Assembly (NCBI RefSeq): GCF_001593605.1
Contig: NZ_CP012836.1
Coordinates: forward strand, 186,001 to 250,000
Origin: Algoriphagus sanaruensis
GTDB taxonomy: Bacteria > Bacteroidota > Bacteroidia > Cytophagales > Cyclobacteriaceae
Direction: 5' to 3'
Length of the DNA: 64,000 nucleotides
Made by a program: the position numbers and the translations under genes
Part shown: piece after piece, positions 52,077 to 60,716 of the stretch
Numbering within the stretch: position 1 is the first letter of the stretch
Layout of the letters: every line of letters begins with the position of its first letter
The notes under the pieces: model-generated
Told to the model about the DNA's origin: nothing
The model's database searches: none
Seen by the model: only the letters and a program-made list of their open reading frames with translations

Positions 52077-52507
52077 AGACAAGAATCGAAGAATTAGTCC
52101 AGAAATATTGGGAGGCAGAGACCACATTGGAAGAGGAAAAAGAGCTCAAAGCACTTTTGACAGAATCCAAAGGCTATGAGGAAGAAAAGTCCTGGTTTGG
52201 AATTTTGAATGAGTACCAAAGACTAAAGCCAAAATCTGTCAAGATTCCTGATCAAAGACCCACTCGAAGAATTCAATTGCAATGGCTGGGATGGGCAGCT
52301 TCTTTGGCCATTTTAGCCAGCACTTGGGGGCTATGGGAAAGATATCAAACCCAAAAACAAGAAGAATTAGCCTACCAAGAAGTCATGGAAGCCCTTGCTT
52401 TGATTCAAAATAATCTTTCAAAAGGACAGCAACACATGGAGCCACTCCAAGACTTAAAATACCTCAATACGACCGATCAATTATTTCAAACTAATCCAGT
52501 AAGATGA
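52073..52507 (+). CDS. Putative anti-sigma factor (single-pass membrane protein)
   Basis: A 144-residue protein: a cytoplasmic acidic helical N-terminus (about 1-60, EELVQKYWEAETTLEEEKELKALL is typical of Bacteroidota anti-sigma regions), one membrane helix (about 70-88) and a helical periplasmic tail with many Gln. It overlaps the sigma gene and the following DUF4252 gene by 4 nt each. No ZAS zinc motif is seen. Function is inferred from position and topology. Confidence 0.75.
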   Translation: MKTRIEELVQKYWEAETTLEEEKELKALLTESKGYEEEKSWFGILNEYQRLKPKSVKIPDQRPTRRIQLQWLGWAASLAILASTWGLWERYQTQKQEELAYQEVMEALALIQNNLSKGQQHMEPLQDLKYLNTTDQLFQTNPVR

Positions 52508-53046
52508 AAAAGATATTCACATTAGCCCTGTTGGTTTTGGGTCTTGGAATCCAAGCCTTCGCTCAAGACGATGCCATCCAACGATTTTTCTCCAAATACA
52601 TGGAGGATGATCGATTTTCCAGAGTCTACATCTCGCCCAAGATGATGCAGATGGCGGGAGGATTTCTGAAAAATAACGCCGACGGAGACGCCGATGCCGA
52701 GCAATTGGGTGCCTTGATCGGAAAAATCAAAGGGATCCGAATTCTATCTTCAGAAGAAATGAATGGCAAACCCTTATACACTGAGGCCCTTGGAACACTG
52801 ACTCGTAACAAATACGAAGAACTCATGGATGTTCAAGATAAAAGCAGCAGCCTAAAGTTCATGATTCGGGAAGAGGGCGGACTTATTCGCGAATTGATGA
52901 TGGTCTCCGGCAGCACCACAAGCTTTTCATTAATCTCGATGCTAGGGACATTCACCTACAATGACCTCAATATGCTCGCAGAGAAAACCAACATCCCAGG
53001 AATGGAGCAATACAATAAAGGCTCAAAAACCAAGAACCGATTTTAA
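52504..53046 (+). CDS. DUF4252 secreted protein
   Basis: A 180-residue protein with a signal peptide (MKKIFTLALLVLGLGIQAFAQ) and one DUF4252 domain: AIQRFFSKYMEDDRFSRVYISPKMM, then GKIKGIRILSSEEMNG and a closing beta region. A short acidic loop (NADGDADAEQ) is inserted. Function is unknown. It is translationally coupled to the putative anti-sigma gene (4 nt overlap) and followed by a second DUF4252 gene. Confidence 0.85.
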   Translation: MKKIFTLALLVLGLGIQAFAQDDAIQRFFSKYMEDDRFSRVYISPKMMQMAGGFLKNNADGDADAEQLGALIGKIKGIRILSSEEMNGKPLYTEALGTLTRNKYEELMDVQDKSSSLKFMIREEGGLIRELMMVSGSTTSFSLISMLGTFTYNDLNMLAEKTNIPGMEQYNKGSKTKNRF

Positions 53047-53064
53047 CTAAACCAATATATGATC

Positions 53065-53544
53065 ATGAAAAAACTACTGCTTACCCTCACGCTATTTTCG
53101 TTAATTCTAGGTGTTCAAGCTCAAAGTAAAAGTATCGCCTCACTGAAAGACAAATACAAAGGAAATGAGGATTTTTTCCACCTCGAACTTGGAGGAAACT
53201 TCATGAATTTCGCCGAAGGATTTAAAATTGATATGGACAAAAACGACATGGCTACCGTAGCCAAATCCGTAGAAAAACTCAATTTTTTCACCCTACCGGA
53301 TGGAGTACCTGCTATGACTGAATACAAATCACTTCAAAAAAGTCTCTCAAAAGAGAATTACGATCTACTCATGGAGGCCGCTGAAGGCAAAAGTGGGGTA
53401 ATGATCTTTGGCAAAGGAGCCCGTACTTTATCCGATTTAGTCATCCTCGTCGGAGATGAAAAAGATGGAGGTTTGATCGTGGTGGAATTAAAAGGAAGCT
53501 TTACGCAAGAGATGCTTTCCAAAGCAAAAACACACCTTAATTAA
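53065..53544 (+). CDS. DUF4252 secreted protein
   Basis: A protein of about 159 residues with a signal peptide (MKKLLLTLTLFSLILGVQAQ) and one DUF4252 domain (SLKDKYKGNEDFFHLELGGNFMNFAEG). It is a paralogue of the preceding gene. ATG 53065 is preferred to ATG 53059. The pair may form a heteromer or act one after the other in an envelope stress response under the operon's own sigma factor. Confidence 0.85.
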   Translation: MKKLLLTLTLFSLILGVQAQSKSIASLKDKYKGNEDFFHLELGGNFMNFAEGFKIDMDKNDMATVAKSVEKLNFFTLPDGVPAMTEYKSLQKSLSKENYDLLMEAAEGKSGVMIFGKGARTLSDLVILVGDEKDGGLIVVELKGSFTQEMLSKAKTHLN

Positions 53545-53570
53545 GATCTGCAAAGATGAAATCAAGTCTC

Positions 53571-53592
53571 AAGGCCCGATAATTCGGGCCTT
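53571..53592 (+). terminator. Terminator of the sigma/DUF4252 operon
   Basis: 9-bp stem AAGGCCCGA/TCGGGCCTT with a 4-nt loop, then T4 and ATG. Confidence 0.92.
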
Positions 53593-53855
53593 TTTTATGG
53601 GATTTTGGCAAAAACTGAAAAAATGTAAAAAATTCTTCATTTCCATACAATCGATTGCGGATTCGAATTATGGAAAACCCATGTACAGACATCATTCTAG
53701 TGTTTTACATTTTTTCAAAATTAAATTCTTTAAAAAGACAAATCATCAAAATCCAACACTTCCCGCGATCGTTTGCAGACTGATTTTATATTTTTTTCAT
53801 TTTTAACACTTTTTCATTGACAATTTGAAAATATTATTTACCATTCATTGAAACT
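53593..53855. other. AT-rich intergenic stretch, no gene seen
   Basis: An open frame of 69 codons (53597-53806) here has Lys/Phe-rich composition that simply follows the base content and no recognised features. No RNA or repeat is visible. The strong promoter at 53856 follows. Confidence 0.5.
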
Positions 53856-53886
53856 TTTGCAAAAATGATCCCGTTTAGTAACTTTG
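53856..53886 (+). promoter_or_regulatory. Strong promoter of the 54002 gene
   Basis: TTTG (53856-53859), 19 nt, TAACTTTG (53879-53886), a full match to consensus. It implies a 5' leader of about 110 nt. Confidence 0.85.
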
Positions 53887-53892
53887 TAATGT

Positions 53893-54001
53893 AATTCGAA
53901 TTACCGCAAAGGCCCTGTAACCCAAAATACCCCCTCGCGAGAACAGTCCGTTCCAGGGTTACATATCGAAAAATCAAACACGTATTAAACCAACTAAAAC
54001 A
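53893..54001 (+). promoter_or_regulatory. Structured 5' leader of the 54002 gene
   Basis: TGTAACCC (53916-53923) can pair with GGGTTACA (53956-53963), enclosing a C-rich then G-containing loop. CCCTG just before could instead pair with CAGGG, giving two exclusive forms. No known riboswitch is recognised. Confidence 0.45.
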
Positions 54002-54571
54002 ATGAAAAAATTCATGACTATGCTTTTTGTTGCGGGGATCGCATCAGGAGCGTTCGCTTACAACGACGAAAAAACAGTTGAAATCAGACAAACTGAGCCA
54101 GCTAAGGTGATGGTAGCCGTGGCAGAAGCTCCAAATACCGCCCTTACTGTAAAAATTACAGACTCAGACAACAGATTGGTATTGAGAGATCGAATCACCA
54201 AATCTGAAGCTTTTGCAAAGCGCTATGACCTTAATGCTCTTCCAGCAGGTGAATATTCTATTGAGGTGGCAGATGAAAACGGAACTTTAAGAACCGCAAC
54301 TTTCAATACTGCAATCAAAAATAAGCCAGCAGTCTTCTCAAGAGTAACTGCTATGGGAGATAATCAGTACAGATTGCTAGTATCTAATCTTGCCGCAAAG
54401 GATGTAACAGTTCAAATCTATGATGGAGAAAAATTGATCCATACGGAAACTGTCGACAATCCTCAAGGTCTACATAAAATCTATACCATCGCAAAGCCAG
54501 GATTCCCTAACTCTATCAGCTTTAGAGTAAGTACTGCTTCTGGATTTGAAACTTTCGTAGCTGCTCGATAA
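54002..54571 (+). CDS. Secreted protein with two Ig-like (DUF3244-like) repeats
   Basis: A 189-residue protein with a signal peptide (about 1-19) and two similar beta-sandwich units: one with ALTVKITDSDNRLVLRDRITK...YDLNALPAGEYSIEVADENG, and one with YRLLVSNLAAKDVTVQIYDGEKLIHTETV. The fold is like the subdomain of secretion-signal or DUF3244 proteins; no sorting motif is clear at the end. It has the strongest promoter match in the window and a long leader, which suggests high expression. Function is unknown. Confidence 0.75.
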   Translation: MKKFMTMLFVAGIASGAFAYNDEKTVEIRQTEPAKVMVAVAEAPNTALTVKITDSDNRLVLRDRITKSEAFAKRYDLNALPAGEYSIEVADENGTLRTATFNTAIKNKPAVFSRVTAMGDNQYRLLVSNLAAKDVTVQIYDGEKLIHTETVDNPQGLHKIYTIAKPGFPNSISFRVSTASGFETFVAAR

Positions 54572-54591
54572 GCTAAACCAACTTGATTTTT

Positions 54592-54621
54592 AATCCCCGA
54601 TCATTCGCTTGATTGGGGATT
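54592..54621. terminator. Bidirectional terminator, 54002 gene / LpxR-like gene
   Basis: Stem AATCCCCGATCA pairs with TGATTGGGGATT (one G-T pair), loop TTCGCT, with T-rich flank on the plus strand. Confidence 0.88.
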
Positions 54622-54670
54622 TTTTTTGATTATTCCTGAAAACCAACCTTTCGTAGAATCAATCTAGAAA

Positions 54671-55576
54671 TCAAAAAAGCCAATGAAAGGCAATTTTCCC
54701 AAAAACATGATTTTGGGCGTTGACAGCGTCTTTGCTTTGGAAGGTCAGTCCATAAGAAAACCCAAAATGCTGAAAGTTTAACACAAGATCTCCTGAACAA
54801 ACCCATCCGCTCCGACTTGCTGAAAACCCACTATCCTTTTTGAAATCCCCTCCTTGAACACTTCCATTCCAAAAGGACTGACGACCAAAAAAACCGAGCT
54901 GAAAATATTGTTCTGCACTTTTTCCGCTTGATCCAACTCGACTTCCTGATAACTGAGAAATGGGAAGTGGCAATAAATTTCCAAGCCGGAAAATCGATCC
55001 CACCTGGATGCTCTGATCCCAATTTCCAAATCCCGCTTTTCCTGCCAGCGTGATATCCGCCAAAGAATTCCCTACCAAATAAACCTTAGCTCCGGCAAAA
55101 ATATTCCCTAAAACTGCATTCGAAAGCTGTTCTTCCCATCCCTCTGGCTTGGGAAACCCTGCCAATTCATGATACCATCGATGAAGATTTCCAATTCCAG
55201 ACTGAGGCCCCAATAAACCTCCCAAAGCACTGAATTCATAAAACCAGCGACTTTTTCGCCATTGGATTCCCGGTTCCAAAAAAATCATCCCAGCAAATGG
55301 TCGTTCAAATGGGACGAGGCTTCTATCTTTTTTTAAGTCTGGGGTATACATTTCCTTACCCATCGTAATTGACCAACTTTTCCCCTGGCTCAAATACTGA
55401 TAAAAATCCACTTTGATTCCGCTACTGTAATAACGGTCCATTCTACCCGGGATAAATGCATCATTATCCAATCGGACAGAAACCTGACTTTTACGAAGTG
55501 AATCGGAACTTGCAAACCCATCCACTGCAATTCCTATCAAAAAGCTGAAGAAAAAAATTAAATCCTTACTTGTCAT
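54671..55576 (-). CDS. LpxR-family lipid A 3'-O-deacylase-like protein
   Basis: A 301-residue outer-membrane barrel of the LpxR (DUF2219) family, which removes the 3' acyloxyacyl chain from lipid A. After the signal peptide (about 1-22) the family motif SVRLDNDAFIPGRMDRYYSSG contains the conserved N-D and Y-Y-S-G. GPQSGIGNLHRWYHELAG holds the catalytic-site Gln and His equivalents. If active it would change endotoxin structure. It overlaps the flavodoxin gene by 4 nt, so both come from one transcript. Confidence 0.86.
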   Translation of the reverse strand: MTSKDLIFFFSFLIGIAVDGFASSDSLRKSQVSVRLDNDAFIPGRMDRYYSSGIKVDFYQYLSQGKSWSITMGKEMYTPDLKKDRSLVPFERPFAGMIFLEPGIQWRKSRWFYEFSALGGLLGPQSGIGNLHRWYHELAGFPKPEGWEEQLSNAVLGNIFAGAKVYLVGNSLADITLAGKAGFGNWDQSIQVGSIFRLGNLLPLPISQLSGSRVGSSGKSAEQYFQLGFFGRQSFWNGSVQGGDFKKDSGFSASRSGWVCSGDLVLNFQHFGFSYGLTFQSKDAVNAQNHVFGKIAFHWLF

Positions 55577-56145
55577 TCTTGAAAGCGCTTGGCTGTTTCT
55601 GCGACTCTTCTACCCAATCCCCGGCCTTTTTCCAAAAAAAGTGGATCCAATTGACCAGAATCAAAAGGGCTTTCTCCTGTAACTCCAGAAGCCCCAAAGG
55701 AAGCTTCCACTTGGTCACCTCCTAGCACGATCATTCCATGGATTAGCATCCCTCTTAAAATATCCAGCATCACGCCTTCTTCCCCAATCGAAATTCCTCC
55801 ACCTGTAGCGAAAGCGGCACCAAGTTTATTCTTTAAAGGCCTACCTTCAAATGGCCACGAATTCATAAATTCCAATACCTCAGGTGCCACATTGGAATTG
55901 TAAACCGGAGAACCAAAGATGATCGCATTGGCATCAAGTAAATCTTGCGTGCTTACTTCCTCGATGGGTCTGATTTTAGGCACAACGCCTGAAACGGAGG
56001 TAGCTCCCTCAAAAATCGCTTCTGCCATTGCTTTTGTATTCCCTGATTGAGAATAGTAAGTAATCAAAATCGAAGGTTGGCGCTGGGCGAAACTAAAATT
56101 CGACCAAATGCTTAAAAAGAAAGCCAACAGAAATGATCGGAACAT
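55573..56145 (-). CDS. Exported flavodoxin-fold protein
   Basis: A 190-residue WrbA/flavodoxin-like protein with FMN-binding loop YYSQSGNTKAMAEAI, FGSPVYNSNVAPEVLEFM and ATGGGISIGEEGVM. Unlike cytoplasmic relatives it begins with a clear signal peptide (MFRSFLLAFFLSIWSNFSFAQ) when started at ATG 56145. An earlier frame start at 56205 is unlikely. No twin arginine is seen, so FMN would have to be bound outside or be supplied there. It is translationally coupled to the LpxR-like gene. Confidence 0.83.
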   Translation of the reverse strand: MFRSFLLAFFLSIWSNFSFAQRQPSILITYYSQSGNTKAMAEAIFEGATSVSGVVPKIRPIEEVSTQDLLDANAIIFGSPVYNSNVAPEVLEFMNSWPFEGRPLKNKLGAAFATGGGISIGEEGVMLDILRGMLIHGMIVLGGDQVEASFGASGVTGESPFDSGQLDPLFLEKGRGLGRRVAETAKRFQE

Positions 56146-56263
56146 AGAAATAGTTTGTGCGTGAAATTTGGAGAAAAATAAGCTGAAAATCTGAATTCCA
56201 ACCATTCCTTTTGGAGTGATTGTTTAATTCATCCATACGAAGGGAGTGGACCAACTGAAAATG

Positions 56264-56297
56264 AAAATCCCCATCTCATTTCTGAAATGGGGATTTT
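56264..56297 (-). terminator. Terminator after the M14 pair
   Basis: 11-bp stem AAAATCCCCAT/ATGGGGATTTT with a 12-nt loop, followed on the minus strand by CATTTTC. Confidence 0.75.
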
Positions 56298-56327
56298 TAC
56301 TCGGAATTTATTACGAATTCAAGTCAC

Positions 56328-58070
56328 TTATTTTTTCCAAGAAGCTTTACCTCCTTTTGCAGAATCAACCGTGATCGTAAAATTAGAGCCTGATGAAACA
56401 ATCCATCGAACTTTGACAGCTCCCATCCCTGGAATATTCTCCACTGCGATCTTTTCAGGAGAGGATTTCTGTTCGTTGAATTTTTTCATGTCTTCATCTT
56501 CAACCACAAATCCTGCTACTACTTTAGCTCCAGTGATCGTCACGTAATCTGGACGCTCTATCCGATGCTTTAAGTCTTGACTGGCGTGGGTTGGAATCAT
56601 TCGCTCATTGAAGATAGTCGCGGTGATTGCCTTCAAACCTCCTCCGAGGTCTTCTTCCTTGACTTCTCTGACAGAAAGTTTGGGCGTGTGGTATCCATGG
56701 AAAATCGTGAAAGCTGCATTTCGGTGAGCATCCTGTTCCAATAAAAATCCAGGATGAGCACGCCCAAAGGTCTTTTTGAACCCGCCGATTTCGACTGTTC
56801 CAAATTGAGGATGGTTGTATTCTTTCCAATTGACAAAGGCATCACCAAAAGTCAGCAACTCATCCACTTTAAATTGCTCATCTTGATTTCCTCTTCCTTC
56901 ATTTTTATGAAAATACAGGTAAGGAACCATCAGCTCATTGGAATAGGTGAAAATTCCTCTATTTCCATAAAACCAATCCAATTCACCACCAAATACGGAA
57001 TACAAATCCTTGTACACCACGATGTAACGATAACCTGGAATGATCTCTGCACCAACATTTCCAATCGCGTCATAAATCCGGATATCTTCTCGGTTATAAG
57101 TATTGACATCTTCTTCAGCCCCTGGTCCGCGAAGAATCATCCCGCCTGAATTGTGGAAACTTTGAGCCGCAGCAATATTCGGATGCTTCATCACAAACTC
57201 CATAATTGAACGGTTTTCGGGAAGGGTAAATGGATATTTTAAGGCACCACGCTGAATGTAATCCGGCTGCCAGTTCCATCCCCAATCCCGGTTGGGATCG
57301 TAGTATCCGATGCCATCATCATTGACTTCGCCATCCCCATCATTGTCCAATCCTTCCTGACCCAGCATTTCATATTCACCTACTTCATCTGGCCCAACTT
57401 GAATCAATTTCCGAGGATCAAGCGGATCTTTGATGAATCTACCAGTGGATGATTTTCGAATCATCATGGTAATGTTTCCATCTCCATCCAAATCATCCAT
57501 TCGGTCCTCACCAGCTTCTCCATCCCCGTCATTGTCTAGGACTAGCATCCCAGAGCGAGGCGTATTCGCTGTATTTGGCTCCTTAAAGAAGTTATTTCGA
57601 GCATCCGGATTGATAGTCGGAGTGATATAGAAGGTCTTATCCTTAAGCAATTGTTTGACAAATTCATTATCAGCCTGCATTTCGGTCAAGTACCAGGCGA
57701 GGTAAAGTGAAAATTCTCCACCTTGAATTTCGTTGGAGTGAATATTTCCATCAATCCACATGGCTGGCTTGTCGGTATCCTTCCCTGTAGAAAAATCTGT
57801 AATCGTAATGGTCAGGATATCCCTTCCCTCCACTGATTTTCCGATTGATTCGACTTTCGCCAAATTGGGATGTGCAGCGGCAATCTTTTTCATCCAGTCC
57901 CATAGACCTTCAGCACTATAATACCTGTTCCAGGCGATTTCCACCTTTGGCTTATGCGGAGTACCTATCGCTCTAAAATAATTTTCTTGTTGAGCGGCTA
58001 CTTCCATCGAACCCAGACTTAATGCTCCCAAAGCCAGGGCAACTAGTGTGTTTTTCAAATTCATCTTCAT
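56328..58070 (-). CDS. M14 zinc carboxypeptidase-family protein (catalytic residues present)
   Basis: A 580-residue exported metallopeptidase. The signal peptide is about 1-27. Zinc ligands are H111 and E114 (GNIHSNEIQGGE) and H306 (QSFHNSGG); substrate-binding NRDWGW is at 260-265; the catalytic Glu is E379 (FTYSNEL). Two Asp-rich insertions (DNDGDGEAGED, DDLDGDGN and DNDGDGEVNDDG) look like calcium sites. After the catalytic domain a beta-rich tail (about 450-580) follows. It should trim peptides outside the inner membrane. It lies 3 nt after the start-side neighbour, a homologue that lacks these residues. Confidence 0.93.
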   Translation of the reverse strand: MKMNLKNTLVALALGALSLGSMEVAAQQENYFRAIGTPHKPKVEIAWNRYYSAEGLWDWMKKIAAAHPNLAKVESIGKSVEGRDILTITITDFSTGKDTDKPAMWIDGNIHSNEIQGGEFSLYLAWYLTEMQADNEFVKQLLKDKTFYITPTINPDARNNFFKEPNTANTPRSGMLVLDNDGDGEAGEDRMDDLDGDGNITMMIRKSSTGRFIKDPLDPRKLIQVGPDEVGEYEMLGQEGLDNDGDGEVNDDGIGYYDPNRDWGWNWQPDYIQRGALKYPFTLPENRSIMEFVMKHPNIAAAQSFHNSGGMILRGPGAEEDVNTYNREDIRIYDAIGNVGAEIIPGYRYIVVYKDLYSVFGGELDWFYGNRGIFTYSNELMVPYLYFHKNEGRGNQDEQFKVDELLTFGDAFVNWKEYNHPQFGTVEIGGFKKTFGRAHPGFLLEQDAHRNAAFTIFHGYHTPKLSVREVKEEDLGGGLKAITATIFNERMIPTHASQDLKHRIERPDYVTITGAKVVAGFVVEDEDMKKFNEQKSSPEKIAVENIPGMGAVKVRWIVSSGSNFTITVDSAKGGKASWKK

Positions 58071-58073
58071 GGC

Positions 58074-59660
58074 TTAGAGTTTTACAGTTTGAGTAGCAAA
58101 TCCAGTATGTGCAGCTCCCGCTTTTATCGTCACATTGCCCGTACCTCGAACAATCCAACTATAAGTGACTTTTTGATAGGCACCGAGGGAATCTTCAAGG
58201 GTAATTTTATCTCCAGAAATCAATTTTTCTGGCGCTACATCGATATCTACCCGCACTTTTCGAAGCCATCTTGAGCGCTCTCCCATTTGGGAATGAGTGG
58301 GAAGTGGAGAATTATTAAACAAATCCACACTCACCCGAGTCAGCCCATTTCCCAAGGATTCAGTCTTTAAATTGTGAAACTCCAGCTTGGGCTGCATCGC
58401 AGCAAGCTTTAGAATAAAATCGGTATGCTGCTCAACAATTTCCCCTACTTTTTCAAACGGGGGATTGACCATCACAAAGGGCTTGACACCACCTACTTCT
58501 ACTTTTCGATTTGGAAAATCAGGATGATTGATTTCTGTCCAAGGAACGAATGAATCCCATCCCAAAGAATCCGCCCAAGCCAGATAATTGGCTTCAGCAT
58601 TAGTTTTACCCTTATACTCCGGAGTCCAGTAGCCAGGAGTGGAAAAGCTCAATCTTGCAAAATGAAAGTACGCCCATTGGAAGAAATCCCCGTCCGTACC
58701 TTGATTGGTTTGTTGAAATGCTTTTGCCGGTACGGTCTTGTTGTACAATTCCGAAACCATGGCATTGATCGCTTGATCTTTTTCCAAAATAGACGTTACT
58801 ACTCTTTTTCGAGCATCGCTAGCATTGTACTTCAGTGGGGAGCTCAAGTTATTCGCAGGAGAGAAAGTAACGAATGCGAAAATATTCCATTGCTCAAACA
58901 GGTAGTCAAGCATGGCTCGAGACTCAAGCTGTGAAACTGCAATATCACCTGCTAATGGCTCAAAAACGGGGAATTTATAGGTGAGGGATTTATTAAATGC
59001 GATGCCTTCTTTGAGATCTTCACCGAAAGAACCATCCTTGTCATCATCTTTGGACTCTTTGAACACCAGGTATTTTCCTGCCTCACCTTTGGACCGATCA
59101 GCCTTGACCAAGACGCGCTCATCTTCTTTGGAAACCATCCAGTCTCCCATCGGATCTTCCACACGCATCCAAGTAATCAAGCCATCGCCGTTTAGATCAG
59201 AATAGCCATTGTCATTCTGCTTTCCGTCCCGATCATGATCTGCTGGCACGGCATTTCCTCGACGTTCATATTTCAAAGCCGCATGATATTGCTCATAGGC
59301 ATCAGGGGACATATTTGGAAAAATGTAAAATGTGGTGTGTTCCAAGGTTTCTGAATGTTCCGCCACCAGCTTTTCTGCAAATTGAAGAGCGAGCTCAACA
59401 CTCAGCACATGAAACCCTTCCACTCCTCCAACCACAGCGATTGCAGGCTTTTGATCCTTATTTCCAGTGCCGACTTTGAGGACTTGAATATCCTTTCCTC
59501 CCACGGTCTTGGTTAGGGTTTTTAACTCCACTGCCGCATTTCCGCTGAGTTTTTGGAGTCGTTGGGAAACCTGGCCAAGCGTGGGATAATCCGTTTGGGC
59601 CGTAGCAGCGTGGCCCAAAAGTCCCCCAAGCAATAGCCCGGTGATTAGTAGTTTTCTCAT
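58074..59660 (-). CDS. M14-like protein, apparently catalytically inactive
   Basis: A 528-residue exported paralogue of the next gene with signal peptide MRKLLITGLLLGGLLGHAATAQ (ATG 59660). The alignment runs through KPAIAVVGGVEGFHVLSVEL, where the zinc pair H-x-x-E of the partner is E81-x-x-H84. The third His is replaced (VTFSPANN for QSFHNSGG), the Arg site is FNKSLTY for PNRDWGW, and the catalytic Glu region reads FSTPGYW for YSNELMV. Asp-rich loops (DHDRDGKQND, SDLNGDGL) are kept. It is best called a pseudopeptidase, perhaps a scaffold or regulator of the active partner. It is the first of the two genes in the operon. Confidence 0.87.
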   Translation of the reverse strand: MRKLLITGLLLGGLLGHAATAQTDYPTLGQVSQRLQKLSGNAAVELKTLTKTVGGKDIQVLKVGTGNKDQKPAIAVVGGVEGFHVLSVELALQFAEKLVAEHSETLEHTTFYIFPNMSPDAYEQYHAALKYERRGNAVPADHDRDGKQNDNGYSDLNGDGLITWMRVEDPMGDWMVSKEDERVLVKADRSKGEAGKYLVFKESKDDDKDGSFGEDLKEGIAFNKSLTYKFPVFEPLAGDIAVSQLESRAMLDYLFEQWNIFAFVTFSPANNLSSPLKYNASDARKRVVTSILEKDQAINAMVSELYNKTVPAKAFQQTNQGTDGDFFQWAYFHFARLSFSTPGYWTPEYKGKTNAEANYLAWADSLGWDSFVPWTEINHPDFPNRKVEVGGVKPFVMVNPPFEKVGEIVEQHTDFILKLAAMQPKLEFHNLKTESLGNGLTRVSVDLFNNSPLPTHSQMGERSRWLRKVRVDIDVAPEKLISGDKITLEDSLGAYQKVTYSWIVRGTGNVTIKAGAAHTGFATQTVKL

Positions 59661-59877
59661 GAGGTAATTTTGTTTTCGGGTTAATTCTGAAATCAATGAT
59701 TCAAAAATCAATTGGGGAAGTTTAGAAAAATTTGGCAGATAAGTACCACCTGCTTGAACAGCGAGAAAAATTCCAACTCCAACGGAAAAGGGTCAGGATA
59801 AATGGACAACGAAAACTTTCAAAAATTGTCCTTTCGGTAAAAATTGACGTATTTCAGAAAAAACTAAGCTGTTTCGC

Positions 59878-60708
59878 ATGTACCAGAAAGTAGCCCTTGC
59901 CATTGCTTTTTCCCCCAGAATGGAAGCCTTGATCGCAGAAGCGAGGCGATTGATCGGGATTTTCCAAGGAGAACTTATCCTTATCCATGTCGGCGTCAAA
60001 ACGCCCGAATTGGAACAGAAGCTTGCCGAAATCACTCAAAAATATTGCGCGGATCTCACTCGAATCAAAACGCTCTGGAAAGAAGGAAAGCCTGCTAAAA
60101 CCATTTTGAAAACCTGCGCAGAAGAAAACGTGGACTTATTGGTTTTGGGTGCCCTAAAAAAAGAAGGCTTGCTTACCTATTACCTCGGATCAGTGGCCAG
60201 AAAAGTGATCCGAAAATCACCCTGTTCGGTGCTTACTCTGATCGAACCCAGCTTAGAAACTTCCAAATTTGAAAAGGTAGTCATCAATGGCACCCAATTG
60301 GAAATCACTCCTGAGGTCATTCGAAAAGGATTGGAATTCTGTCAAAAAGCCAGTGCAAAACAAATCTCAATCTTGAATGAGATTAAGATGTATGGCCTTT
60401 TGATGGGAACTGCCAGCGAAGGAACTGAGGATGAAGCATCAGTGACTCGAAGAAAGCTGGTGCAAGACGAAATTTCCTATGTAGAAGAAATTCTCAAAGA
60501 CATCGATACCTCTGATCTCAAAATCAATATCAAAGTCACCGGAGGAAAATGGGCCGCAGAGCTGGCAAAATATTGTGAAAAAATAGGGGCTGACTTACTC
60601 ATTGTGGGTGATGACCGCAGTTTGACGTTCTTCGACCGACTCTTTCCTCATGACCTGGAGGATTTATTGAGTACTCTTCCTTGCAACCTATTAATCGTTA
60701 AAAAATAA
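59878..60708 (+). CDS. Universal stress protein, two Usp domains
   Basis: A 276-residue tandem Usp protein: domain 1 about 1-125 (KVALAIAFSPRMEALIAEA, VDLLVLGALKKEGL, SPCSVLTL) and domain 2 about 130-276 (ADLLIVGDDRS, TLPCNLLIVKK). The ATP-type motif G-x2-G-x9-G-S is degenerate, so nucleotide binding is uncertain. It is followed 8 nt later by a cation:proton antiporter gene, a frequent partner that such Usp proteins may regulate. Confidence 0.9.
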   Translation: MYQKVALAIAFSPRMEALIAEARRLIGIFQGELILIHVGVKTPELEQKLAEITQKYCADLTRIKTLWKEGKPAKTILKTCAEENVDLLVLGALKKEGLLTYYLGSVARKVIRKSPCSVLTLIEPSLETSKFEKVVINGTQLEITPEVIRKGLEFCQKASAKQISILNEIKMYGLLMGTASEGTEDEASVTRRKLVQDEISYVEEILKDIDTSDLKINIKVTGGKWAAELAKYCEKIGADLLIVGDDRSLTFFDRLFPHDLEDLLSTLPCNLLIVKK

Positions 60709-60716
60709 TCACCTCC

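Noticed and set aside
53597..53806. 69-codon frame in the AT-rich gap
   Set aside because: Composition-driven Lys/Phe-rich frame without a signal, motif or neighbour support.
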